Part shown: piece by piece, positions 34,444-44,500 of the stretch | Position numbering within the stretch: the first letter of the stretch is position 1 | Layout: every line of letters begins with the position of its first letter | NCBI GenBank assembly: GCA_028274465.1 | Contig: CM051456.1 | Span: forward strand, 67,256,753-67,320,752 | Source of the DNA: Plantago ovata | Lineage: Eukaryota; Streptophyta; Magnoliopsida; Lamiales; Plantaginaceae | Length of the DNA stretch: 64,000 nt | Reading direction: 5' to 3' | The notes under the pieces: generated by a model | Databases searched by the model: none | What the model was told of the DNA's origin: nothing | The model's input: the letters and a program-made list of their open reading frames with translations, nothing else | Position numbers and translations under genes: made by a program

Positions 34444-35338
34444 TGATGAATGTGTATTTTACACTTTCGTTTGAGTCTTTTTCACCTAATTTAGCTATCA
34501 ACTATGATAATTTAGCTATATTTTAGTGCATTTATTAGAATAGTGTCACGTTTCCCTTTAGATTTTATTTTACAGGTTTTGGTTGAAATTCGAGGATTTC
34601 CGGGCAATTATATTGAAGTTGACAAGGAATTGGTGTTCCAGAAGCCTATTTGGAGTATCTGAAGGTTTCCGGATAGGATTTGGAGTCTAGGGGTCGAATC
34701 TGGAGGTTAGAAGGCCACTAGAAGTCAGAAACCGAGTCCGAAAAGGGGAAGAAATCTAAAAACGCGCCGAAAACGCGGAATTCCGCGAGATATTCTCTGG
34801 GGCGAACCGCCCCACAGTATTTCGAGGCCTATATATAGTTGCTCAGTTTTCTCCGAAAATCATACTTTTCCAGACCTACTTTCTCACCTCTCTCTGTAGT
34901 TTTAGGTAGGGACTTCCCAGAGCCTGTTCTGGGGGTTCGTAGCTTAGGGGACTCTTTTTCATAGCAGTTTGGAGCTCGTAGGATCACAATTCTCCGGAGA
35001 TTGACAACCTTCGGTAACTTTGTATCTTACAGTTTATTCTACTTATTTTATTATATCTTTCAACATGTTTTCTTCTATGATTTCTGTTGATTGCATGCCT
35101 ATTATGAGTAGCTAAACTTATCGTTGGTGGTAGTATGTGAATTCTTAGCGAAGGGAAGATAATCATGCTAATGGCTATATCGCGCATTATACTCCGTGTT
35201 ATTGCTTTATTTCGTTGATCAGGCACAGCCTAAATTCTCGTATGTTGTATTAATTATTATGCACAATTGGACCCCCGTCGACCTGTACGCGAGTTTATCT
35301 TCGTAGTGTTGAATAATTACGGAACACAATAGGGCAAT
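34444..35338 (+). repeat. Partial Athila-like LTR in opposite orientation
   Basis: Begins TGATGAATGTG and follows the LTR at 57491-58691 closely over about 895 bp, including GTGTCACGTTTCCC, a GGGGCGAACCGCCCC palindrome (about 34799-34813) and the TATA box at 34830-34838. The last 300 bp or so of the LTR is absent where Cassandra begins. It sits on + inside a - element, so it is a separate insertion or rearrangement, probably a solo LTR. Confidence 0.8.
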
Positions 35339-36028
35339 TGTAATGACCCGACCCACTAATGGGCTGAGACCCGGCCCGTTGGGCGGCTAGGTTACTCCTG
35401 GGCGCTCTCCGGGCTGATATGCTGGCCCCACAAACCAACACATGTTCTAATCCGTGCACTTTGTCCTCACTCGTGCGCGCACTGGGAACTTCCCAGTGGG
35501 TCACCCATCCTAGAATTGCTCCAGAGCAAGCACGCTTAACTCTGAAGTTCTTCTAGGTGGATTCCCGAAAAGAAAGGTGCGCCTTATTGGTATGAGTAGC
35601 GTTCTCAACCCTTTTAAGCTTCTGAAATCTGGGGCGTTACAATCACCCCCTCTTAAATTGTGCAACGTCCTCGTTGCGCGCTGTCCCGAGACCAACCATC
35701 TGTGCAGGATTCTAGAGGTGGCCCCTCCAGGCTCAAGAGGTGGCTCCCACCGTCGATACGGTGTAGCACTTTTCCCTGGATGGCACTTAGTTCCTGCAGT
35801 TCTGGATAGTTCCGCCCTGATACCACTTGTAACGACCCGGCCCACTAACGGGCCGAGATGGGTGACCCACTGGGAAGTTCCCAATGCGCGCACGAGTGAG
35901 GACAAAGTGCACGGATTAGAACATGTGTTGGTCTGTGGGGCCAGCATATCACCCCGGAGAGCGCCCATGAGTAACCTTGCCGGCCCAACGGGCCGGGTCT
36001 CATCCCATTAGTGGGCCGGGTCGTTACA
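35339..36028 (-). mobile_element. Cassandra-like TRIM with 5S rRNA-derived LTR, rearranged
   Basis: A non-autonomous LTR element whose LTR carries 5S rRNA sequence, as in plant Cassandra. On -: a complete 3' LTR at 35641-35339 (303 bp, TGTAACGCCCC to GTCATTACA), preceded by a purine tract (AAGAGGGGGTGAT, about 35654-35642), and a tRNA-Met-like primer site TGGTATCAGGGC at about 35825-35814. No coding sequence in between. The 5' LTR at 35828-36028 is abnormal: its first 30 bp adjoin the primer site as expected, but the rest is the 3' half of an LTR in the opposite orientation. Confidence 0.82.
35488..35607 (-). other. 5S rRNA-like segment inside the Cassandra LTR
   Basis: On - it contains AGTTAAGCGTGCTTG (about 35541-35527), the 5S internal box A region, and GGATGGGTGACCC (35510-35498), the box C region, at 5S-like spacing. 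The 5' and middle parts are diverged from a real 5S gene. In Cassandra such segments act as RNA polymerase III promoters. I infer this here but do not show it. Confidence 0.7.
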
Positions 36029-37151
36029 TAACTCCTCCTCTCGGATAATCCACGACGTTGTTGCCAAACCCCTTGGCTCGAACGCACATCTAGCGAGATC
36101 ACCTTCCTTGACATGGTTCTTCACAGCAATCATACGGGAATACTCCCTACCCTTAGTATGGTACCTACAAACAGCGATTAGCACCTCGTACGACTCAAAA
36201 CAGACTCAAATATATGCTAGTGTAAAAGTGAGACGCACAAGTGATAAATTCATCAATCGAACTCCCCAAACCGCAATGTCTAGCCTAGCTACTTCATCAT
36301 GCGACATATCAACGTAACTACTACATGCAATACATCACTTCATGCTCTTACTTGACAACCAATAACCTTGATAACAAGGTTTCAATTCATACCATAGCAG
36401 CGCAAAGCATAAATCCTCATTCTTAACTAATAAGCATTCTATCGTTAAATCCACCAACATTACACCAATAAACATATCTATATGCTATAAATCAAAGATA
36501 AAGACATAATGCATAACAAGATATATCATCTAATAGCAAAATACCCAAATCAACAATTTAAGCAAAATTGAGCATGCGAATTATAACAAATAACATGTCT
36601 AATCACATAAACAACATACCCATGCATCAAACAAGCATAATTGAAGCTCAAATTAGAAAATTCCCAAATTCGAAAATTAGGGTTCTTAAAGATGATACCT
36701 CAGATCTGCAAATCTAACGAATTAGGATGAAATATGATCGGTTAGGGTGATAGATCATGTAATAGGCTTCGAATTAAGCTAAAGAACACTCAATTTGGTC
36801 AAGAAACGAAGAAGTTATGAAGATTTAGAAGCAAAATCGCATTTTTCGGGTTTTTTGGGAGTATGGATGAAGAAGAATGAAGAAAATAATGATTTGGGGT
36901 TGAAATCCGCGTTTTTTAAGATCTTGGACTGTGGGGCGGTTTGCCCCGTGCTCCCCATTGCGGGGAGACGGGTCCCGATGTCAGAAAATGCGGTGTTAAT
37001 CCCGAAACTAATTTTTTTCAAAAAACCACTCGAAAAATCTCACTCAAACAAAAGCATATACGACACACACATGAACAAATTCACATATGAGAAGCAAATA
37101 GTTCAAGAATGAAATGCATGCAGAAAAGCAGTAAAGAAAGCGATAAAAAAT
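36029..37151 (-). other. Internal region between protease and extra ORF, - strand Athila-like element
   Basis: At 36115-36029 the - strand encodes sequence similar to 55185-55265 of the + element (GDLARCAFEPRGLATTS against SDLVRGAFEPWAFATTS), a remnant of the extra ORF. The rest (36116-37151) is AT-rich leader-like DNA with a GC-rich palindromic patch (36934-36972). No gene seen. Confidence 0.6.
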
Positions 37152-37169
37152 TCCGGGTTGCCTCCCGGA
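37152..37169 (-). repeat. Hairpin TCCGGGAGGCAACCCGGA after protease
   Basis: Perfect 6-bp stem with an AGGCAA loop, 44 bp downstream of the protease stop. The identical hairpin follows the protease fragment of the + copy at 39828-39845. A GGGAGGCAACCC hairpin is known to follow the polyprotein ORF in Athila-like elements. Confidence 0.75.
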
Positions 37170-37212
37170 TAGCGTCATTGTTTAAAGTCTTTGACTCGAC
37201 TCCTGTCTGCGC

Positions 37213-39227
37213 CTATCTCTTCTTTTTGCGGATACTAGGCTTCCCCTTCATTGATCTCCTTTCCATGCCACGAACCTGTGAATAAGAAAGAATATAGGCT
37301 GCAAGACCACAATAGTGAGTAATAATATCTGGCAGTTCCGGCGGATCAGGTATGGCTTGTAATACGTGTTGCTTGCCATCCACCTCGATGGTGCAAGTTC
37401 TTTGGTAGATGTCCATCACGGAGCGTATCTTGGTCAAGAATGTTTGCCCTAAGAGTATGACATCTCCTGTCCCAGGTGCAGATGCCGGCATAACTACGAA
37501 ATTGGTGTTTATTGATGCTTCACCAATCTTGACCAACACATTTTTCACAACGCCTTCGGGTCTCATGAATGATCCATCCGCCAGTCGCACAATAGCCCTT
37601 TCCTCGGATAGTTTTCCAAGGTTACTCTTTTCAAACACATTCAAAGGAATTATGTTTGAGTAGGATCCCGTGTCTAGTGTGGCACGGACATCTTCAAGCT
37701 CACCAATCCCTACCTTAACATCGAAACTTTTAGGGAGTGGTTCGGGATCCTCTTGCTCTTCATCACTTGTGTCAGAACCAAGGTCCTCCTCTTCTTCCTC
37801 AGCCTGTAGAAGTTCTTCCTTCATGCAACACTCGCACCTAACGACCTTCTCAGTGTTGCCTTGTTCTTTACTTGCTCTTCGGTCGATCAACTCTTGCATC
37901 TTTTGATGGGCAAGCCTAGTGCTCTCTTCTAACCTATCGAGCCTTGCCCTAGTCTTCTCGGAATCCTCTTCATACCGTTTTAGAAAACTTTGTGTGTGAT
38001 CGACCATTTTCTGTAAGTTCTCCATCAGTAGAGCCGTCTTCGACTTCGGTAGCTCTTTCGGAGTGGGGTTTTCGCAGTGATCGTTACCATAGTTTAGCCT
38101 GCTACGGTCTTGGTTAGGTCCATAAGTTTGGTTAGCCGGTGCATATCCTTGATTGTTACGGTATCCTCTTCTCCAGAATCCACCTCGAGGATTCCTACCG
38201 TCTTGTCCGTAGCTAACTTCTTGAGTGCCAAACTCCGTAGCAAAGGCTTCTTCTTCTCCTTCTCGAGCCCAGTTGCCAGCTCCGATCTACACATATGAGC
38301 TCCATGCCCATAGTTCTTGCATATTCGGCATACTTCGTTTGAAATAGTTGTTCCGGTGGCGCCCTTGAGGACTTGCTTCAATTCGTTGGTAAAGCACTCG
38401 AATTGATCCCCATTCCCCCTGTACATAGGGGCTTCTTGAGTTGGTGGAGCTTCAGGTCCACGTCTCCTAACCATTGCTCTTGGGTCCTTGAACTGTGAAC
38501 CCTTAGCAAGCCTTTCGAAAACTGCCCAGACGGCTTCCGCGGTTTCCTCCCAAATATTGCCTCGGCATTGGAAATCCACCACTTGTTGGTTCTCGAAGGT
38601 TAGTCCATTGTAGAAGTGTTGGACTAGGTCGGAGAGTTCAAAACCATGGCGAGGGCACTTGTTCGTGAGATCTTGGAACCTCTCGAACGCGGTGTAGATG
38701 GTCTCATCATAGTCCTGCTTGAATCCAGTGATTTGCGCCTTAAGCGCGGTAGTCAGAGTGTGTGGGAAGTATTTCTCCATGAAAGCTGAAAAAACCTTTT
38801 CCCAAGTGTCCAGTGAGCCGGCTGGTAGAGAACTCAGCCATGACTTGGCTCTGTCGCCAAGTCCCATTGCAAAAACCTTCATCCTTAACTCATCCGTTGT
38901 TATGTCAACTCCGGGTCGTGGGAGTTGGTTGATGAAATCATCGATATCGTTCAAGTACCCCATCACATCTTCCCTTGATAAGCCATAGAACCTCGGAAGT
39001 TGTTGGAATGCGTGGTTCTTGATTTCCAGATCTCGGGTTGCGAGCGAAAGAACAATCGCCGGTCCCCTCATACGATCCTTGGTGGGTTGTACTCATGCCT
39101 TCAGTGGTCTAGCTTCTGCCATTCCGTCGATTTCCTTGAAAAGGAGTCGCCTTCTTTGGTGGTAGACTCTATCGATCTCAGCAATTGAATCAGCAAGCGG
39201 TATTCCTGCAGAACGTGTATGCGGCAT
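37213..39227 (-). pseudogene. gag: Athila-like gag-protease (one stop, one frameshift)
   Basis: Structural protein plus aspartic protease. The best start is ATG at 39227; the frame meets TGA at 39095-39093 and continues in the same frame. From 39071 it is open for about 260 codons with the retrotransposon gag domain: LPRFYGLSREDVMGYLNDI, then KSWLSSLPAGSLDTWEKVF, then FYNGL. A zinc knuckle CRICKNYGHGAHMC lies at about 38330. Near 38285 an indel shifts the frame: the sensible Gly/Asn/Tyr-rich continuation lies in the frame that leads into the protease ORF (38025-37213). There, a coiled-coil-like segment is followed by a protease with LDTGSYSNII at its active site. No RT follows. Confidence 0.85.
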
Positions 39228-39370
39228 ACACAATCTGTGACAGACTAGGTAAAGTAATTAGAAACAAATAGGAAAATAGAGAGAGAAATTAAAAAGGAAA
39301 ACTAAAACTAAAAGAAATAGGAATCTAAAGCTGTAAATAAAAACAAATTAAACAGAATAAAGGAGTATAG

Positions 39371-39388
39371 TCCCCGGCAACGGCGCCA
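39371..39388 (-). other. Primer binding site, tRNA-Asp type
   Basis: On - it reads TGGCGCCGTTGCCGGGGA, the site common in Athila and related gypsy elements. It directly follows the remnant LTR end at 39389-39400. Confidence 0.9.
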
Positions 39389-39426
39389 ATTTGATGAATC
39401 GAGACCTGACAAATCTCCGTTCATCA
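39389..39426. other. Head-to-head junction of two Athila-like LTR ends
   Basis: Reading +, TGATGAATCGA is the inverted terminus of an LTR that belongs to the - element. It is followed at once by CTGACAAATCTCCGTTCATCA, the + oriented LTR terminus (compare 58671-58691). Then comes protease coding sequence in +. Both LTR bodies are missing. Confidence 0.75.
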
Positions 39427-39784
39427 GAGACCCGAAGGCATTGTGAAGAACGTATTGGTTAAGATTGGTGAAGCTTCTGTGTACACCAATTTTGTAGTTA
39501 TGCCGGCGTCTACACCTGGGATGGGGGATGTTGTTCTCTTGGGGAGAACGTTCTTGACTAAACTACGCTCCGTGATAGACATCTATCGAAGAACTTGCAC
39601 CATTGAGGTGGATGGCAAGCAACATGTGTTGCGAGACATATCTGATCCAAATATTCACTTCAATGCTTCTCACACCGTTAACTATTTTGGTCTTGCTGTC
39701 TATGTTCATTCTCATTCACAGGTTCATGGCATGAGGAAGAGATCCATGAAGGGGAAGTCTGGTACCCTCACGAAGAAGAGCTAG
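39427..39784 (+). pseudogene. Athila-like protease fragment
   Basis: C-terminal part of the aspartic protease, homologous to 37575-37213 on -. It reads from the RPEGVVKNVLVKIGEAS region through the LLGRTFLTK motif to TAG. The active-site DTG and everything upstream are missing: the junction falls at a TTCAT shared by the LTR end and the coding sequence. Confidence 0.8.
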
Positions 39785-40740
39785 GAGCAAGAAGAATTCG
39801 ATTCAAAGACTATAAACAATGGCGCTATCCGGGAGGCAACCCGGAGTTTTTATTTACCGCTTTATTGCATGCATTCATACATTGAACAATTTGCTTTTCT
39901 TATCTGAATTTGTTCGTCTCTGTGTCGTTTGTGCTTATGTTTATGTTTGAGTGAACTTTTTCGAGTGTTTTTATGAGTAAAATGGTTTTCGGGGATTAAA
40001 AACTGAGTTTTTTCGAAAAAATTCGTCTCCCCACCTCTGGAGGTGGGGGGCGAATCGTCCCACATGGCCATAGAGCTTCTCGCTCTCTGGACGTGGGGGG
40101 CGACTCTCCCCGCGATACCTGGAGTTAGAAAAACGGGGGTCTTCCCCTTTTTCCTCATTTTCTCCTCCTTTTCACTCTCTTACTCCCAAAAATCCCAAAA
40201 AATCGAAAATTCTTCAATCTTTCATAAAACCTTAAATCTTCCATCAAATTTTTTGTTCTTTAGCTTCAATCGAAGCCCATTACGTGCTCTTTCTTTTCAT
40301 CCGAACAACTTTCACACTAGTGCATTCGTTTACCAGATCTGAGGTATCTTCACATGAACCCTAATTTTTCAAGTTTGGGGATTTTCTGATTTATGCTTCA
40401 ATTAGGCTTATATGATGTATGGGTTGGTTGTTTGTGTGATTAGAAACGTTATTCACTATCAATTGCATGTTGAATTATGCTTGGTTTGTTGGTTTGAGAA
40501 TTTTGCTACTAGATGTCTATATCTCATTATGCAATGTTTCTTTTCCTTCCATTCCGTACATATGATTGTATTTACTGATGTGATAATGATGGACATGATG
40601 GTAGAATGCATGATTGATGAGTTTGAGGATTTATGATGCTAGAATTTTTGCTACTATGGTATGAATTGAGCCTTATGATTTAACGTTATTTGTTGTCTAG
40701 CAAGAGCTTAATATGATATGTTACATGTCTTCGATATGTT
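39785..40740 (+). other. Non-coding internal segment of the + Athila-like element
   Basis: Hairpin TCCGGGAGGCAACCCGGA at 39828-39845. A GC-rich palindromic patch with GGTGGGGGGCGAATCGTCCC at 40020-40110 lies before a CT-rich stretch that looks like a leader. No ORF of note. Confidence 0.6.
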
Positions 40741-40745
40741 GGTAT
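40741..40745 (+). other. Target site duplication, left copy (GGTAT)
   Basis: GGTAT immediately left of the Tat-like 5' LTR. It is repeated at 54910-54914, immediately right of the 3' LTR. Confidence 0.92.
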
Positions 40746-41499
40746 TGTTAGGGTTGAAATATGTCCAGTCCGCATGTACGAACTGGAGCGGTCTAAGAGC
40801 GCGACAGAGCATCATAGGCCGTCCCTCAAGGGGCACAACCACACCCAAGTATGTCACTAAGGTGTGGATCGACCAACATAGGGTCCGACCATCACTGGGA
40901 GGACAACCCTCAAAATAAGCTCCTCTCAAGGACAAAGCTGCCAGTGGGCTCGAGGAGCATCTCTCTCGGGCTCGAGGAGACCTTACGTCAAGGTAACGCT
41001 CCTTAACAGAAACTGAGCAGGACACTACTCGCATCACCCACGCACAAGGAAGGCACGAGGACCACAGAGCGACCAGCCATGGTTGCTCTCCTGGGCCAAG
41101 GCCCACGGACCTCCTTAATGGGCCTGGGCCGAGGAAGGCCTCAACCCTGGCCGTACACGTGGCGTGATCCTACATGACCTGAAGATGAAGGGTCGCAAGT
41201 ATAAAAGGCCCTCATTTACTCTCCAACGGTAAGCATTAACTACGTCACCCGAGCACCACTCTCACTACTCTTACTAGGGAAGCCTCACAACTCCCTACTC
41301 GTAAAGTCGCCTCTCCGGTCTGATACCTTACAGACCGGGCAAGAGACACTAACCCCCCCCTCTAGTCTATTTCAGGTACGAGGAAGCTACAAGAAGGCTC
41401 ATTTCCTATCTCAGAGGGACACTACAAGAAGAAGAACTAGAAAGACTTAGAATAGTGACTCATTGCGAACTTAAAAGAAGCACGAATTACCCTTCAACA
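40746..41499 (+). repeat. 5' LTR of the Tat/Retand-like element
   Basis: 754 bp, TGTTAGGG to CCTTCAACA. TATA box TATAAAAG at 41200-41207. Compared base by base with 54155-54909, I see only one difference, a one-base indel near 41473. Confidence 0.95.
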
Positions 41500-41501
41500 T
41501 T

Positions 41502-41519
41502 TGGCGCCGTCTGTGGGAA
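41502..41519 (+). other. Primer binding site of the Tat-like element
   Basis: TGGCGCCGTCTGTGGGAA, two bases after the LTR. It is of the type used by Tat-lineage gypsy elements. Confidence 0.88.
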
Positions 41520-41586
41520 ACGACACAAAAGGTCATTCATTGCCCTACTGGTCGAGCCACTTTCCTCCTCGTGACACTTCACGAAT

Positions 41587-44500
41587 ATGCCTCCCAGAAG
41601 AAGCAACCGTCTTGCTAATGCACCACCCGCGAACCCTTCTCGACCTAGAGGCCGTCCCTCTAATAACGGTCGCGGAGGAGGAACGGAGGGTGTTCCTAGG
41701 GAGCCAAGAAATAACAATGTTGCAAGGAACCGAGATTACACGGATGGGGCATTTACTAATGTCACTCACTCCCAAAATGAGACATCTGGGGAAAATAACC
41801 CGCAAGGAGTCCCGGTAGGAAACGCCTATGGAGCCCTGAGAGTCGCAAACAACGCCGAGTCTAGGGGGCAGCCTCATCCAGTAGCAGTCAACCAACCTCC
41901 CGTGGCAGTGAATCCTCCTCAACCGGCCGCATTGACCTTCACCCTTCCTGATGGACGTGTCGTCCGACCATCAGATTTCGGGATGGGCGAAGCTCAATAC
42001 GGCCTATTCCTTCTTACTTTACAAGGATATGTCGGAGGTAATGAGGCTATTAGGGTTAATACCGAGATACAAGCTCCAGTAGAACCACAAGCACCGGTGC
42101 AAGAGCAACCTCGAGCCACATTGGTCGCTCCTCGCCAATCTCTGGGAAGAGCACCTGTTGCCCAAGATGAAGCACATTCAAGAGCCAACACCAGGCCGAT
42201 CCAATCGCGACTTGGGCCTTCAAGAATCCAATCAAGGTTAGGACCACAAGGTGCCCCGGATGATTTAAGAGACCTGATTGATAGAAGAATACGGACATCA
42301 TTGCAAAATGTAGCGCAACAAGAAAATAGGGCTCAGGTGGTCGCTACACCACTCGCTCTCCCAAATCAAGTTACCCCCAACCAGGTAACTCCTCAAAACC
42401 AACAGGAAGCGGTGGAAGAGAATCAAGCATTGAGAACAGTAGCTGAGGTAACCCCCCTGGTCGATCCGATCACGGGGAGGAGGCTCACTCTGGAGGAACT
42501 CAACGCGAGGAAATCCGCACTTGACGCTCAGATAGAAACTCTCCGAGGAACCGTCCAAGAGAGAGAGCAAGACCAAGATCCGAGCCCTTTGTGCGATGAG
42601 ATCAGGAACCACCAAGCCAAAATTGAAAGAGGCTTTCCCACCTTCGAAAGCTATGATGGAAAAAGTTGTCCAAAGGACTACTTGGTAAGATTTGGCACCA
42701 AAATGGATGCTTACGGTCATGACTCAAGGACTAAAGCACTCCTCTTCCCGGCTAACTTATCCGGGGAAGCAATGAAATGGTGGTCGCGCCTCCCTCACCG
42801 GTCCATCAAATCATATAGAGATCTCTGTAAGGAGTTTTCTAAGCGCTTCGAGAAAGTGATGAACGCCAAGAGACGGGTGAGGTACTTGGCCGAAATTGTC
42901 CAAAGAAACAACGAAGACTTGAGGGACTTCATCAATCGCTTTCATGAAGCAGCCCTCCAAGTCGAGGATCACTCGATCAATGAGAGGAAGGAATACTTGT
43001 ATGGTAACACTACCAATATCAGATTCCAAGATGTACTCTCAGCATCGTGTATAGAGAACGAAGCACAACTTGCCAAAGTTTGCAAGGACTTCCTCGAAGC
43101 TGAGGAATTCCGAAGAACGGTCACCGTGAGAACCAATCTTCCCAAGGAAAAAGGGAAAGAAAAAGAAAAAGAAAAGGAGTACCCTCCTCGACCCCAAAAC
43201 CCCGGGAAGCAGAGGAAAGAGCAAAAGTTTGGGTTGATCAAGGAGGGCAACTCAAGAAATGATTTCAGAGACAGGAGGTCTCCTCCCAGAAGGTCGCCTC
43301 CAAGACGATATAGCAACTACACAGACTTGAATAGGCCAAGATCCGACATCTTGAACTATATAGTCTCGAGGAAGCTAGACGTCTCGTGGCCACCCCCGAT
43401 TAAGGAAAACCAAAGGAACAAGAACTCGGAAAAATTTTGCAAGTTTCACAAGGGGAAAGGGCACACCTCAGATGAGTGTGTCGAGCTCAAGAACGAGATT
43501 GAGAGAATGATACGCGGCGGTCAATTGGTTAACTACATCCGGAAGGAGGAACCCCTGGCACTGCTGCCCCCACCTCCTCAAACAGGGAGCGAGCACCCCT
43601 ACCAAGGAAACCCTCAGGACGACGACATTCATAATTACAACAATTATGAGAACCGCCCCGTAAATGGAAGCATCCGCACTCTCACAATTGCGGGAGGACC
43701 CGCCGGCGGCGACACTCGTAATCAAAGGGAGATTACGGCAGACAACCTTAGGGTCCGAGATGTGAAGTACGCTCAAGCCGCGCGACCGGGAACCAACGTT
43801 ATCTCTTTCGATGATAGCGAGATACCTCTGAAGCATGCTGGAGGAGGCAACATCTATGATCCTTGCGTCCCACTTGTAGTGTCCTTGGATGTTCAGTCCT
43901 ACAAGTTGGGTAGAATCCTCGTCGATACTGGATGCTCGGCAAACTTGATCTTCACCGGAACCTTGAAAAGGATGCACATGAACCCAAGGGAAGGGCTCAG
44001 AGAAGTGAGGAGCGCATTGGTAGGATTCGGAGGTCAACCTGTCATGCCGCTCGGAATGATCAACCTCACAGTGTCAATGGGTAGCGCTCCTAGAAGGGTA
44101 ACCCAACAAGTTCCTTTCGTGGTGGTCGACATGCCATTTGATTATTTCGCGGTCCTAGGCCGACCCGCTCTCTCTCAATTCCGAGCCGTAGTGTCCACGG
44201 TCCACAACAAGCTAAAATTCCCCACTCCTTTGGGAATCGGACAAGAAGTAGGAGACATACGAGAAGCATGGGAATGCTACACTCTGTCGGCCAAGTTCAC
44301 TTCAAGGGTTGCCATTGGAGAACCCAACCCCGGGCAATCATCCGAGGAGACACCCCTTGTTCACAATGCGCCTTATCGTTTCTACACGGTTCGGCGAGTG
44401 AAGAAAAAATCAAAAAAGCCAAGTCCGTCACTTAGGCGAAGAAAAGCAACCATGAAGAAAGATGAAGATACTCTAGTAGGAGCTGTTAAGGAGCTCGAGG

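Larger units (their letters stand above)
31880..39388 (-). mobile_element. Athila-like gypsy element on -, pol-less, with nested insertions
   Basis: Read from right to left: tRNA-Asp type primer site (39388-39371), gag-protease (39227-37213), hairpin (37169-37152), non-coding DNA, parts of an extra ORF (36115-36029 and 34443-34010), 3' spacer, purine tract, partial 3' LTR (32390-31880). There is no RT, RNase H or integrase. Gag and the primer site place it near Athila. A partial opposite-strand LTR and a Cassandra TRIM (34444-36028) interrupt the extra ORF, and about 400 bp present in the + copy (55266-55660) is missing there. Confidence 0.85.

Noticed and set aside
35488..35607. Functional 5S rRNA gene
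   Set aside because: The segment is diverged, lies inside a Cassandra LTR and lacks the normal 5' and 3' ends.
35510..36011. ORFs of 140-150 codons on both strands in Cassandra
   Set aside because: Cassandra is non-coding; the frames follow the LTR and its inverted copy and have no domain.
41501..41818. 105-codon ORF overlapping the start of gag-pol
   Set aside because: Out of frame with the long polyprotein that starts at 41587; a shadow.
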